A stretch of DNA of 37,956 nucleotides from CADEEN01 sp035716845 (GTDB lineage Bacteria; Pseudomonadota; Gammaproteobacteria; Burkholderiales; Burkholderiaceae_C): the NCBI GenBank assembly GCA_035716845.1, contig DASTJE010000217.1, positions 1-37,956 on the forward strand, in the 5' to 3' direction. A program made the translations under genes and the position numbers. This document shows positions 17,074 to 27,093 of the stretch, piece after piece. Each line of letters begins with the position of its first letter. The first letter of the stretch is position 1. The notes below the pieces were generated by a model, which saw only the letters and a program-made list of their open reading frames with translations, searched no databases and had not been told where the DNA came from.

Positions 17074-17475
17074 GTGGACGCGACCCCCGCTGCCGGCGAC
17101 GTGCCGGCTGGCGTCAAGGTGCTGGTCATCGACGACAGCAACACGATTCGGCGCAGCGCCGAGATCTTCCTCGCCCAGGGCGGGCACAACGTGGTGCTGG
17201 CCGAGGACGGCTTCGATGCGCTCGCCAAGGTCAGCGACCACACGCCCGAACTCATCTTCTGCGACATCCTGATGCCGCGCCTGGACGGCTACCAGACCTG
17301 CGCCATCATCAAGCGCAACCCCCGCTTCAAGCATGTCCCGGTGATCATGCTGTCGTCCAAGGACGGCCTGTTCGACAAGGCGCGCGGCCGCATGGTCGGC
17401 TCCGAGGATTACCTCACCAAGCCCTTCACCAAGGAGCAGTTGCTGCGCGCGGTGGAGCAGTTCCGGCGCGGCTGA
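17074..17475 (+). CDS. pilG: Response regulator PilG (twitching motility)
   Basis: PilG is a receiver-only regulator of the Pil-Chp system, phosphorylated by ChpA/PilL and acting on type IV pilus extension. The 133 residues form one receiver domain with the acidic pair Asp20-Asp21, phospho-acceptor Asp64 (FCDILMPRLDG), Ser94 and Lys116 (LTKPF). The GTG at 17074 is preferred over the GTG at 17065 because AAGGAG at 17060-17065 stands 8 bases before it. pilH, pilI, pilJ and chpA follow on the same strand. Confidence 0.92.
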   Translation: MDATPAAGDVPAGVKVLVIDDSNTIRRSAEIFLAQGGHNVVLAEDGFDALAKVSDHTPELIFCDILMPRLDGYQTCAIIKRNPRFKHVPVIMLSSKDGLFDKARGRMVGSEDYLTKPFTKEQLLRAVEQFRRG

Positions 17476-17531
17476 CGCGCGTGCCCCGCCGCGGCAGCGC
17501 TTCGAAGCAACACGATCAGAGACGAATCCCG

Positions 17532-17897
17532 ATGCCGATCAAGAAAATCCTGCTGGTCGACGACTCGAAGACCGAACTGCACTACCTGTCGGACCTGCTC
17601 GGCAAGCGTGGCTACAGCGTTCGCACGGCCGAGAACGGCGACGAGGCGATGCGGCGCCTTGCCGAGGAGAAGCCCGACCTCATCCTGATGGACGTCGTGA
17701 TGCCGGGGCAGAACGGCTTCCAGCTGACGCGCTCCATCACCCGCGACCCGCGCTTTGCCGACGTGCCCGTCATCATGTGCACCAGCAAGGGCCAGGAGAC
17801 CGACAAGGTCTGGGGCATGCGCCAGGGTGCACGCGACTACGTGGTCAAGCCCGTGAATGGCGAAGAGCTGATCGCCAAGATCCGCAACTTCGACTGA
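17532..17897 (+). CDS. pilH: Response regulator PilH (twitching motility)
   Basis: The second receiver-only regulator of the Pil-Chp system, thought in Pseudomonas to oppose PilG, as a phosphate sink or in retraction. The 121 residues equal P. aeruginosa PilH. It shows KILLVDDSKTELHYLSDLL at the N-terminus, the phospho-acceptor Asp in LMDVVMPGQNGFQLTR, CTSKGQETDKVWGMRQGA, which is typical of PilH, and VVKPVN with the conserved Lys. ATG 17532 is chosen over longer in-frame starts because the receiver begins directly. It lies 56 bases after pilG and 14 before pilI. Confidence 0.93.
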   Translation: MPIKKILLVDDSKTELHYLSDLLGKRGYSVRTAENGDEAMRRLAEEKPDLILMDVVMPGQNGFQLTRSITRDPRFADVPVIMCTSKGQETDKVWGMRQGARDYVVKPVNGEELIAKIRNFD

Positions 17898-17911
17898 ACC
17901 GCGCCCCGCCC

Positions 17912-18442
17912 ATGGCCAACCGGGAAGCCCTTCGCGAACTGCAGTCTCGTCTGGCCGAGCGCATGCAGGCGGCCCGCCGCGAGCAGCGCGGGCAGTCGTG
18001 GCTGGCGGTGGAGTGTCGCGACCACGGATTCCTGCTGCCCCTCGAGCAGGCCGGCGAGATCTTCGCCGTTCCCGCCTTGCTGCCGGTGCCCCACACGAAG
18101 CCGTGGTTCGCGGGCGTGGCCAACCTGCGCGGCGGCCTGCACGGCGTGGTCGACCTGGCGCGCTTCCTCGGCCTGCCGCCGGCGCCGGCCGCCGAGGCGC
18201 CGCGCGAGCAGGCGCGCCTGGTTGCGCTGGGCGGCGCGCTGGGCCTGAACTGCGCGCTGCTGGTCGACCGGTTGGCCGGCCTGCGCAACGCCGAGCAGCT
18301 GCAGGCGTCGGAGGCGCCGGACACGGCGGCGCGTCCGGCCTTTGCCGGCGCGCGCTGGCGCGACGCGCAGGGCCGCACCTGGCAGGCGCTCGACTTGGCG
18401 GCGCTGGCGCGGCAAGACGAGTTCCTTTCGATCGTCGCCTGA
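17912..18442 (+). CDS. pilI: CheW-like adaptor PilI
   Basis: PilI is the adaptor that couples the transducer PilJ to the kinase ChpA/PilL at the membrane. The 176 residues have a helical N-terminus (1-27) and a CheW-like domain (about 28-175) with FLLPLEQAGEIFAVPALLPVPHTKPWFAGVANLRG, read in parts, and VVDLARFLGLPP. The end SLDLA..-type motif appears as ALDLAALARQDEFL. Position between pilH and pilJ supports the call. Confidence 0.9.
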   Translation: MANREALRELQSRLAERMQAARREQRGQSWLAVECRDHGFLLPLEQAGEIFAVPALLPVPHTKPWFAGVANLRGGLHGVVDLARFLGLPPAPAAEAPREQARLVALGGALGLNCALLVDRLAGLRNAEQLQASEAPDTAARPAFAGARWRDAQGRTWQALDLAALARQDEFLSIVA

Positions 18443-18484
18443 GGGCGGCATCCACGCACCGAACCCATTCCCACAGGTGGCTGA

Positions 18485-20809
18485 ATGAGCTTTCTCGACA
18501 AGATCACCGGCAAGGCCAAGCGCGGCAAGGGTGGCCGCCAGGACAACCTCGGTTCGATGTTCGACGAGGTGGGCGCATTCGACGAGCCGGCGCTCGCCGA
18601 GAGCACCAACGCGGCCACGCTGGCGCTGGACGGCGGCATGCCGATGGTGCCGACGCAGACCGGGGAGTCCTCGTCGCTGATCTCCGAGGTCACGGCGTCC
18701 GAGGTGGGCATCGATTACTCGGAAGCGCAGCTGCCCGCCGCCGGCGCCGCGGCGGCCACCGGCCTGCCGCTGATCGGTCAGCTGCCGCTGGTGCGCCAGC
18801 AGCGCATCCTGTTCGGCGTCGTGGGCGCAGGGGTCCTGGTGCTGCTGGCCGGCGCATGGTTCGCCATCAGCGGCGCCAATCGCAGCTCGTCCCAGGTCGG
18901 CGCGGCCGGCCAGGCGCTCATGCAGTCGCAGCGCCTGGCCAAGTCCGTGTCGCAGGCCCTGCTGGGCGGGGCCAGCGCCTTTGCCGAAGTGCGCGACAGT
19001 GCCGAGGTGCTGGCGCGCAACGTGCGCGCCCTCAAGGACGGCAGCCCCGAGGTGGCGGCGGCGCCGGCGCGCGCCCAGGAGGCCATCGAGCCGCTGCTGC
19101 CGCTGGTCGAGCGCGCCGAGAAGAACGCGGGCGTCGTGCTGGCACAGCAGAAGACGCTGACCCAGGTGGGGCAGGCGCTGCGCGCCATCAACCGTCAATC
19201 GGCCGAGCTGCTCGAGATCGCCGAGACGGTCGCGGCACTCAAGCTGCAGCAGGACGCCCCGGCCTCCGAGCTGTCGGCGGCGGCGCAGGTCGTCATGCTC
19301 ACGCAGCGCATCGGCAAGAGCGCCAACGAGTTCCTCACGACCGAGGGCGTGAGCCCGGAGGCGGTGTTCCTGCTGGGCAAGGACCTGAATTCCTTCCGCG
19401 ACCTGTCCGCCGGCCTGCTCAACGGCAGCAGCGAACTGAGGCTCGCCGCGGCGAAGGACGCGCAGGTCCGCGAGCGGCTGCAGCAGCTGATCGCGCAGTA
19501 CGAGAAGACGCGCAGCGACGCCGGCGCGATCCTGAACAACCTGCAGGGGCTGGTGGCCGCGCGCGAGGCGCAGTCGTCGATCGTCTCCGACAGCGAGGCG
19601 CTGCGGCTGGGCCTGGAGGACCTGCAAGGCAAGCTGGCCGGGCGTGGCCTGGGTGGCGGCAGCCTGCTGCTGATCCTGCTCGGGCTGGCGGTGCTGGCCT
19701 TCGGCGGCTGGGGGCTGTTGCGCCTGTTCCTGGCCGACCAGGCGCAACGCGCCCGCGTCGCGGAGGCCCAGCGCCAGCAGGCGCAGCGCCAGGAACAGGA
19801 GGCCAAGCGCGTGAACGACGCCAACCAGGCGGCGATTCTGCGCCTGATGAACGAGCTGCAGACGGTGGCCGAAGGCGACCTCACGCAGCAGGCCACAGTG
19901 ACCGAGGACATCACCGGTGCCATCGCCGACTCCGTGAACTACACGGTGGAAGAGCTGCGTACCCTGGTGGCGCAGGTGCAGGGCGCGGTCACCCGCGTGA
20001 CCGACACCACGCAGCAGGTCGAGAACACGTCGACCGAGCTGCTGGCGGCGTCCACCGAGCAGCTGCGCGAGATCCGCGAGACCGGCGAGTCGGTGCTGCA
20101 GATGGCCGGCCGCATCAACAGCGTGTCGGCGCAGGCGCAGCAGACCGCCGCGGTGGCGCGCCAATCGCTGGCGGCGGCCGAGTCGGGCCGTGCCGCGGTG
20201 CAGAACACGATCGGCGGCATGAACGCGATGCGCGACCAGATCCAGGAAACCGCCAAGCGCATCAAGCGCCTGGGCGAGTCGTCGCAGGAGATCGGCGAGA
20301 TCACCGAGCTGATCTCGGACATCACCGAGCAGACCAACGTGCTGGCGCTCAATGCCGCCATCCAGGCGGCCTCGGCCGGCGAAGCCGGGCGCGGCTTCTC
20401 GGTGGTGGCCGAGGAAGTGCAGCGCCTGGCCGAGCGCTCGGCGGACGCGACGCGCCAGATTGCCGCTCTCGTGAAGGCGATCCAGACCGACACGCAGGAC
20501 GCCGTGGCGGCCATGGAGCGCTCGACCCAGGGCGTGGTCGAGAGCACGCGCCTGTCGGACGCCGCCGGCACCGCACTGGTGGACATCGACCGCGTGACGC
20601 GCGAGCTGTCCGAACTGATCGAGCAGATCTCGCGCCAGGCGTCCGAGGAGGCACGCTCGGCGAACGTGGTTGCCAGCAACATCCAGCACATCTTCGCGGT
20701 CACCGAACAGACCGGCGAGGGCACCCGCTCGACCGCGCAGATGGTGCGCGAGCTGTCGCGCACCGCCGACGAGCTCAAGGCCTCGGTCGCTCGGTTCAAG
20801 ATTGCATGA
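18485..20809 (+). CDS. pilJ: Methyl-accepting chemotaxis-type transducer PilJ
   Basis: The membrane sensor of the Pil-Chp system; in Pseudomonas it controls twitching and surface sensing. The 774 residues have a long cytoplasmic N-terminal region (1-106), a first helix (about 107-129), a helical periplasmic domain (130-390) with PilJ-type repeats (LMQSQRLAKSVSQA and VMLTQRIGKSANEF), a second helix (about 392-416), a HAMP-like linker and a long coiled-coil signalling domain. The hairpin tip is ITEQTNVLALNAAIQAASAGE, read as 613-633. Potential methylation sites exist, but no methyltransferase (pilK) or methylesterase (chpB) gene is in this cluster. AGGTGG at 18475-18480 stands 4 bases before the ATG. 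Confidence 0.95.
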   Translation: MSFLDKITGKAKRGKGGRQDNLGSMFDEVGAFDEPALAESTNAATLALDGGMPMVPTQTGESSSLISEVTASEVGIDYSEAQLPAAGAAAATGLPLIGQLPLVRQQRILFGVVGAGVLVLLAGAWFAISGANRSSSQVGAAGQALMQSQRLAKSVSQALLGGASAFAEVRDSAEVLARNVRALKDGSPEVAAAPARAQEAIEPLLPLVERAEKNAGVVLAQQKTLTQVGQALRAINRQSAELLEIAETVAALKLQQDAPASELSAAAQVVMLTQRIGKSANEFLTTEGVSPEAVFLLGKDLNSFRDLSAGLLNGSSELRLAAAKDAQVRERLQQLIAQYEKTRSDAGAILNNLQGLVAAREAQSSIVSDSEALRLGLEDLQGKLAGRGLGGGSLLLILLGLAVLAFGGWGLLRLFLADQAQRARVAEAQRQQAQRQEQEAKRVNDANQAAILRLMNELQTVAEGDLTQQATVTEDITGAIADSVNYTVEELRTLVAQVQGAVTRVTDTTQQVENTSTELLAASTEQLREIRETGESVLQMAGRINSVSAQAQQTAAVARQSLAAAESGRAAVQNTIGGMNAMRDQIQETAKRIKRLGESSQEIGEITELISDITEQTNVLALNAAIQAASAGEAGRGFSVVAEEVQRLAERSADATRQIAALVKAIQTDTQDAVAAMERSTQGVVESTRLSDAAGTALVDIDRVTRELSELIEQISRQASEEARSANVVASNIQHIFAVTEQTGEGTRSTAQMVRELSRTADELKASVARFKIA

Positions 20810-20924
20810 CATGACGACCCTCCCCGCGCTTCGCACGGGCCCCCTCGCTGGGGGGCGCGAGCCTGACGCTCGGGAGCGGCCCGGCGCTGGCCCGCGCGCC
20901 CGCTAACGACCACCGACGAATCGC
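20810..20924 (+). repeat. GC-rich double-hairpin element between pilJ and chpA
   Basis: These 115 bases contain no gene. A 6-base-pair stem GCCCCC/GGGGGC (20839-20844 with 20851-20856) is followed directly by a 5-base-pair stem (20858-20862 with 20868-20872) and a GC-rich tail. There is no T-run, and chpA should be read from the same transcript, so it is not an obvious terminator. The composition resembles the short dispersed palindromic repeats I recall from genomes of this bacterial group, but I see no second copy in the window. Repeat status is therefore inference. Confidence 0.4.
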
Positions 20925-23900
20925 ATGGACCTGCAGCAAGACTCCGAGACCATCGACGATCTGTCCGCGCTGGCCTGGGTGCACGACGAGCTGCGTCGCT
21001 CGGTCGAAGCGGCCCACAAGGCGATGCGGCGCTACCTCAAGGAATGCGAGGCCGTCGCCGGTTCCGACGTCGACGCCGTGGACCCGGCGGTGCTGCGCAC
21101 CGCACGCACGCAGTTGCACCAGGGGGTGGGGGCGCTCGAGCTGGTGGGCCTGCCCACGGCGGCGCAGGTGCTGCGCGCCGGCGAGTCCGCGCTCGCCAAG
21201 CTGGGGGGGCGCGCGGGCAAGCTCGACGCGCCCGCGGTCGAGACGATCGAGCGCGCCTCGTTCGCGCTGCTCGACTACCTGGGGCGGCTGCTGGCGTCCA
21301 AGCCGGTGTCGCCGCTGGCCATGTTCCCGCAGTACCGTGCGGTGCAGGAGCTCGCCGGCGCGGACCGCGTCCACCCCGCCGACTTGTGGCCGCACGACTG
21401 GGAATGGCGCGACGTCGCCTCCGATGGCAGCGCCGCGCGCCGGCCCGATGCCGAGTTCCGCAGCGAGGTGGAGGCCTCGACACTGACGCTGATGCGCAGC
21501 GGCGATGCCGACGCCGCGCGCGCGCTGTCCGATCTGTTTGCCGGCCTGGCCGCCGGAGCCCTCCCCGAGGCGCGCCACCTCTCGACGCTGTGGCGCCTGG
21601 CCGCGGCCTTCTTCGAGGCGCAGGCGCAGCGGTTGCTCGTGCCCGACGTGTACAGCAAGCGCATCGCCTCGCGGCTGCTGGCGCAGCTGCGCATGAGCGA
21701 ACAGGACGGGCCTGCGGCCGCGGGCGAGGTGTCGCAACGCCTGGCGCAGGACCTGCTCTTCTTCTGTGCCCAGTCGGCCTCGCCGGGCGACGGCCGCCGC
21801 GCACCGCGCCTGGCCGCGGTGCGTCAGGCCTGGAACCTGGCGCGTCGCGCGCCGGTGGACTACCTGGCGGCCTCGCTCGGCCGTCACGACCCGACGTCGA
21901 TCGCGCAGGCGCGCAAACGCGTCACGGCCGCCAAGGACGGCTGGGCTGCCGTGGCCGGCGGCGAGCTGCGCCGCAGCGCCTCGCTGGGCGAACAGTTCCA
22001 CCTCGTCGGCGATTCGCTGCGCAAGCTCTACCCCTCCGGCGACACGCTCGCCGTTGTGCTGGAGGCGGCGGCGGCGGCGGTGGCCGCCAGCGGCGCCGAG
22101 CCTGCGCCGACGCTGGGCATGGAAGTGGCCACCGCGCTGCTCTACCTGGATGCATCGCTGGAGGACGGCGAGTTCGACCACCCGCAGCAGGCCGGGCGCC
22201 TGCAGCGTCTGGCGCAGCGCATGCAGATCGCCCTGGGTGGCGCCACGCCGCCGGCGCTCGACGCCTGGATGGAGGAGCTCTACCGGCGCGTGTCCGACCG
22301 CCACACCATGGGCAGCGTCGTGCAGGAGCTCAAGACCTCGCTGGGCGAGGCGGAGAAGGCGATCGACCTGTTCTTCCGCCAGCCGGCCCGGCGCGACCTG
22401 CTGCACCCCGTGCCGGGTTGGCTCAATGCGATGCGCGGCGTGTTCTCGGTGCTGGGCCTGGATGCCGCGTCGCAGGCGGTGGTGCGCATGCGCGACGACG
22501 TCGACGCGTTGGCCGCCGGCAGCGGGGACGCGTCGGCGCCGGCCGAGACCGAGCGCCTGGCCAGCAATCTGGGCGCGCTCGGCTTCCTGATCGACATGCT
22601 GAACGTGCAGCCGGCGCTGGTGAAGTCCGTGTTCGCCTTCGATCCGCAGCAGGGGTTGCTGCGCGCGGTCGCTGCCGCCGGCAGCCATCGCGCGTCCGGC
22701 TTCGGCGCGCTCGACGAAAGCGCGGCGCGCCCGGGGCCGGTCGAGCCGCGCCTGATCGAGCAGGCCCAGTCGCTCGCCTACGCCGCGGCGCAGCCCGAGG
22801 TGCCGCTCGAAGCGGTGCGCGGCGAGCTCGACCGGCTGTCGCAGGAAGCCCTGGTGGCGGACCAGCCCGAACTGGCGCACACCATGCACCAGGTGCAAAG
22901 CGCGTTCGAGGTGGCGCGCAGCGATGACGAGCTCAGCGCCGTGCGCGAGGAACTGGCACAGGCCATGGCCGATTTCGTGCACAGCACGTCGGAGCCGATG
23001 GCGCTGGACATGCCCGCGCCGCGACCGTTGCCGGTGCTGCCGAGCACGCCGACGCCCGAGGGCCAGACCGGCCTCGAGGAAGACGACGAGATGCGAGGCG
23101 TCTTCCTCGAGGAGGCGCGCGAGGTCATCGCCGGTGCCGAATCGGCGCTGGCCGCGCTGCTGCATGCGCCCGAGGACCTGGGCGAGATGACGACCGTGCG
23201 GCGTGCGTTCCACACCCTCAAGGGCAGTTCGCGCATGGTCGGGCTCAAGGAGTTCGGCGAGGCCGCCTGGGCCTGCGAGCAGACCTACAACGCCAAGCTG
23301 GCCGAGCAACAGCCGGCCGACCCGGGCTTGCTGGCCCTGAGCACCGAGATCCTCGCCTACCTGGCCGACTGGGTCGAGGCCATCGCCGTGCGGCGCGACG
23401 GCGGGCATGCGTCTTCGGACGTGCGCGCGGCGCTCGAGGCCTACCAGCGCGACGGCGAGGCGCCGCCCCTGGCGCTGCCGGGGACTCCCCTGCCGCTGCG
23501 GCGCGAGCTGGCGCAGGGCGCTGCCGAAACGGCCGGCTTCGTGCCGGAGGACGCGCAGGCCGGGCTCGCCCTGCCCGTGGTGTCGTCGCCGATCCCGCTG
23601 ATCGACCTGCCGGCCGACCTGCCGAGCGCGCAGGACCTGGAACTGGTGCCGGCCGCCTCCGCGGTGCGCCCGCTCGACGAGGTGCTGGCGGCCGAAGAGG
23701 AGGTGTCCTTCGAGCTCGATCTCGGGGAGGCGGCGCGCATGCCCGCGGGCGAACGCGATGCGCTGCAGGCGCTGGCGCTGCCGGACGCCGCGCCCGGGGC
23801 GCCCGCGCCCGATGCGGTGTCGTCGATGATGTCGCTCGACCTGGCGGCGCCCGAGCCGCCGCCCATACCCGCGGGCGAGGCGACGCCGCTGCCGGCGGAG

Positions 23901-26900
23901 TCGGTGCGCGGCCCCTTGTCGCTGGAGTTGCCCGGCGCTGGCGTAGACGACGCGCCGCCGCCGCCGCAGGTCGAGGATCTCGAACCACAGCCCTTGCCGG
24001 AGCCCGAGCCCGAGTCCTTCAGGATGATCGGGCCGCTGCGCGTCAGCATCCCGCTGTTCAACATCTACCTCAGCGAGGCCGACGAGCAGTCACGCCGCCT
24101 CGGGACCGAACTCGCCGAATGGGCGCACGAGGCGGACCGGCCGGTGGCCGACAGCACCATCGCGCTGGCGCACTCGCTGGCCGGGAACTCGGCGACGGTC
24201 GGCTTCGCGGACCTCTCGCACCTGGCGCGCCTGCTCGAGCACGCGCTGATGCGCTCGCAGTCGCTCGGTGCGGGCCACGCCGACGAGCTCGCCCTGTTCA
24301 ACGAGACGGCCGACGAGATCCGGCGCCTGCTGCACCAGTTCGCGGCGGGCCTGCTCAGGAGCCCGTCGCCCGAACTCGTGCAGCGCCTGGTCGACCACGA
24401 GCGCTGGACGGCCGAGCGCCTGGAGGCCCAGGTCGCGCAGCCGGAGGAGCCCGAGGCGGTGCCCGAGCCCGAACCGGTGCCCGCGCCGACCGTTGCGGCG
24501 CCCGGCGCGTTGCAGGAAACGGTGCACAGCCTGCTCACGTCGCTGGGCCGCGCCGAATACCACGAGCTGTCGGCGCTGGCCCCGTTGGAGGCGGCGCGTG
24601 CCGCTGCGCACGGGGGCCCGGTGGCCGCCACCGACGACGACATCGAGGCGGTCGACGCGGTCGATGCCGAGCTGTTCCCGATCTTCCAGGAAGAGGCGCT
24701 CGAGTTGTTGCCGCAGCTGGCCTCGCGCATGCGCGCCTGGGCCTCGCACGCGTCCGACGCCGCGGGAGCCGCCGCGTGCATGCGCACGCTGCACACGCTC
24801 AAGGGTGGCGCGCGACTGGCCGGCGCGATGCGGCTGGGCGAGATGGCGCACCGCCTGGAGTCCCTGATCGATCGTCTTGCCGCGCGCGGCGAGGCCACCG
24901 CGGACGAGGTCGAGGCGCTGTTCCCGCGCGTCGATGCGCTGGGGGCCACCTTCGACGCCTTGCTGGCAGGTCCCGCGCCCGCCGAACCGGCGGCGCCCGA
25001 GCCCGCCCCCGCCGAGGCCGCGCCGCATGCCGGCGACGGGCCCGCGGCGGCACGGCCGGCCGAGTTGCCGACCGCGGTGCCGGCGCCGCAGGCCGCGCCT
25101 GCCGAGGCGGCCCTGGCGCCGCAGCCCGGCCCGGCCGTCGAGCCGACCGGGACATCGATCGACTGGCAGCGCTTCGTCGCCATGCCTGCCGTGCCCGCGG
25201 CAGGGCCTGCGGAACGCGCCGGCGCCGGTGCGGGCGCCAGCGGCACGGTGCGCGTGCGCTCGGCGCTGCTCGACCGACTGGTCAACCACGCCGGCGAGGT
25301 GTCGATCGCCCGCTCGCGCATCGAGTCCGAGGTGGGCCAGATCCGCGGCTCGCTCGCCGACCTCGGCGAGAACCTGGAGCGCCTGCGCAGCCAGCTGCGC
25401 GACCTTGAGCTGCAGGCCGAGACACAGATCGCCTCGCGCATGGAGGCCGCGAAGTCGCACGGCGAGACCTTCGACCCGCTCGAGATGGACCGCTTCACGC
25501 GCTTCCAGGAGCTCACGCGCATGATGGCCGAGTCGGTCAACGACGTCGCCACCGTGCAGCGCACCCTGCAGCGCACCTTGCAGGGTACCGAGGACGACCT
25601 GGCCGCCCAGGCGCGCCTCACGCGCGACCTGCAGGACGACCTGCTGCGCACGCGCATGGTCGAGTTCGAGAGCCTGTCGGAGCGCCTGTACCGTGTGGCG
25701 CGCCAGGCGGCCAAGGAATTGCAGAAGCAGGTGCGGCTGGACATCGCCGGCGGCACGATCGAAGTCGACCGCGGCGTGCTCGAGCGCATGGGCGGTGCCT
25801 TCGAGCATCTGGTGCGCAACAGCGTCACGCACGGCATCGAGGCGCCCGAGGTGCGCAGCGCGCGCGGCAAGGACGCCTCCGGCCAGATCACCGTCGCGGT
25901 GGCGCAGGAGGGCAACGAAGTCACCGTCGAGTTCCGCGACGACGGCGGCGGGCTCGACCTGGCGCGCATCCGCGAGCGGGGCATCGCGATGGGCCTGCTC
26001 GCCGCCGAGGCCGCCGCCGGCGACGCCGACCTCGCCAACCTGATCTTCGCGCCCGGGTTCACGACCGCGGACACCGTGACCGAGCTGGCCGGACGCGGCA
26101 TCGGCATGGACGTGGTCAAGAACGAGGTCGTCGCGCTGGGCGGCCGCATCGAAACCGCGAGCGCCCCCGGCCAGGGCACCAGCTTCCGCCTCGTGCTGCC
26201 GCTCACCACGGCCGTGACCCAGGTCGTGCTGCTGCGCGCCGGCAGCGTGACGGTGGCGGTGCCGGCCACGCTGGTCGAGATCGTGCGCCGTGTCGGCGTC
26301 GACGAGGTCGAGGCCTCGTATGCGCGCGCGGCCTTCGACTTCGGCGAGCGCCCGATCCCCTTCTTCTGGCTCGGCGCGCTGCTGCAGGGTGGCGGCCGCA
26401 GCAGCGAGGCCGCGGGACGCGCGCTGCCGGTGGTGGTGATCAAGAGCGCGCAGCAGCGCATCGCCGTCCACGTCGACGAGGTGATCGGCAACCAGGAAGT
26501 GGTGGTCAAGAACCTGGGCGCGCAACTCGCGCGCCTGCCCGGCCTGGCCGGCGTGACGCTGCTGGCCTCGGGCGTCCCGGCGCTGATCTACAACCCGGTG
26601 GCGCTGGCCACGCTGTACGGCGACCAGGCGCGCGCGGCCATGCGGTCCGCGCCCCAGGGGGCGCTCGCGCAGGCGCTGCCGCAGACCGCGCCGCAGCAGG
26701 CGCCGCTGGTGATGGTGGTGGACGATTCGCTGACCGTGCGCCGCGTGACGCAGCGCCTGCTGCAACGCGAGGGCTACCGCGTGGTGGTCGCCAAGGACGG
26801 GCTGGACGCGCTCGAGCGCCTGGCGGAGGAAGTGCCGGTGGTCGTGCTGTCGGACATCGAGATGCCGCGCATGGACGGCTTCGACCTGGTGCGCAACCTG

Positions 26901-27074
26901 CGCGCCGACGCGCGCCTGGCAGGCCTGCCGGTGATCATGATCACCTCGCGCATCGCGCAGAAGCACCGCGACCATGCGGCCGAGCTGGGCGTCAACCACT
27001 ACCTCGGCAAGCCCTATGCCGAGGAGGAGTTGCTGGCGCTCGTCGCGCGTCATGTGTCGTCCGTGAGCGCCTGA
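20925..27074 (+). CDS. chpA: Hybrid chemosensory histidine kinase ChpA/PilL
   Basis: The CheA-like kinase of the Pil-Chp system, 2049 residues, cytoplasmic. Helical HPt-like segments without a phospho-His fill the first ~700 residues. Three canonical HPt domains follow, with His763 (FHTLKGSSRM), His1083 (LAHSLAGNSA) and His1290 (LHTLKGGARL), joined by Pro/Ala/Glu-rich linkers. Then come a CheA dimerisation helix pair (from about 1440), an ATPase domain with Asn1632 in HLVRNSVTHGIE, DDGGGLDL and the GRGIGMDVVKNEV box near 1720, a CheW-like domain (about 1760-1890) and a C-terminal receiver with Asp1977 (LSDIEMPRMDG). P. aeruginosa ChpA has more phosphotransfer sites, so phosphate routing may differ here. 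The gene starts 115 bases after pilJ. Confidence 0.95.
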   Translation: MDLQQDSETIDDLSALAWVHDELRRSVEAAHKAMRRYLKECEAVAGSDVDAVDPAVLRTARTQLHQGVGALELVGLPTAAQVLRAGESALAKLGGRAGKLDAPAVETIERASFALLDYLGRLLASKPVSPLAMFPQYRAVQELAGADRVHPADLWPHDWEWRDVASDGSAARRPDAEFRSEVEASTLTLMRSGDADAARALSDLFAGLAAGALPEARHLSTLWRLAAAFFEAQAQRLLVPDVYSKRIASRLLAQLRMSEQDGPAAAGEVSQRLAQDLLFFCAQSASPGDGRRAPRLAAVRQAWNLARRAPVDYLAASLGRHDPTSIAQARKRVTAAKDGWAAVAGGELRRSASLGEQFHLVGDSLRKLYPSGDTLAVVLEAAAAAVAASGAEPAPTLGMEVATALLYLDASLEDGEFDHPQQAGRLQRLAQRMQIALGGATPPALDAWMEELYRRVSDRHTMGSVVQELKTSLGEAEKAIDLFFRQPARRDLLHPVPGWLNAMRGVFSVLGLDAASQAVVRMRDDVDALAAGSGDASAPAETERLASNLGALGFLIDMLNVQPALVKSVFAFDPQQGLLRAVAAAGSHRASGFGALDESAARPGPVEPRLIEQAQSLAYAAAQPEVPLEAVRGELDRLSQEALVADQPELAHTMHQVQSAFEVARSDDELSAVREELAQAMADFVHSTSEPMALDMPAPRPLPVLPSTPTPEGQTGLEEDDEMRGVFLEEAREVIAGAESALAALLHAPEDLGEMTTVRRAFHTLKGSSRMVGLKEFGEAAWACEQTYNAKLAEQQPADPGLLALSTEILAYLADWVEAIAVRRDGGHASSDVRAALEAYQRDGEAPPLALPGTPLPLRRELAQGAAETAGFVPEDAQAGLALPVVSSPIPLIDLPADLPSAQDLELVPAASAVRPLDEVLAAEEEVSFELDLGEAARMPAGERDALQALALPDAAPGAPAPDAVSSMMSLDLAAPEPPPIPAGEATPLPAESVRGPLSLELPGAGVDDAPPPPQVEDLEPQPLPEPEPESFRMIGPLRVSIPLFNIYLSEADEQSRRLGTELAEWAHEADRPVADSTIALAHSLAGNSATVGFADLSHLARLLEHALMRSQSLGAGHADELALFNETADEIRRLLHQFAAGLLRSPSPELVQRLVDHERWTAERLEAQVAQPEEPEAVPEPEPVPAPTVAAPGALQETVHSLLTSLGRAEYHELSALAPLEAARAAAHGGPVAATDDDIEAVDAVDAELFPIFQEEALELLPQLASRMRAWASHASDAAGAAACMRTLHTLKGGARLAGAMRLGEMAHRLESLIDRLAARGEATADEVEALFPRVDALGATFDALLAGPAPAEPAAPEPAPAEAAPHAGDGPAAARPAELPTAVPAPQAAPAEAALAPQPGPAVEPTGTSIDWQRFVAMPAVPAAGPAERAGAGAGASGTVRVRSALLDRLVNHAGEVSIARSRIESEVGQIRGSLADLGENLERLRSQLRDLELQAETQIASRMEAAKSHGETFDPLEMDRFTRFQELTRMMAESVNDVATVQRTLQRTLQGTEDDLAAQARLTRDLQDDLLRTRMVEFESLSERLYRVARQAAKELQKQVRLDIAGGTIEVDRGVLERMGGAFEHLVRNSVTHGIEAPEVRSARGKDASGQITVAVAQEGNEVTVEFRDDGGGLDLARIRERGIAMGLLAAEAAAGDADLANLIFAPGFTTADTVTELAGRGIGMDVVKNEVVALGGRIETASAPGQGTSFRLVLPLTTAVTQVVLLRAGSVTVAVPATLVEIVRRVGVDEVEASYARAAFDFGERPIPFFWLGALLQGGGRSSEAAGRALPVVVIKSAQQRIAVHVDEVIGNQEVVVKNLGAQLARLPGLAGVTLLASGVPALIYNPVALATLYGDQARAAMRSAPQGALAQALPQTAPQQAPLVMVVDDSLTVRRVTQRLLQREGYRVVVAKDGLDALERLAEEVPVVVLSDIEMPRMDGFDLVRNLRADARLAGLPVIMITSRIAQKHRDHAAELGVNHYLGKPYAEEELLALVARHVSSVSA

Positions 27075-27093
27075 CGACGCCGCCGCTGCGCCC

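Noticed and set aside
20839..20872. Terminator after pilJ
   Set aside because: The hairpins lack a following T-run and chpA, which needs the same pathway, lies directly downstream on the same strand.
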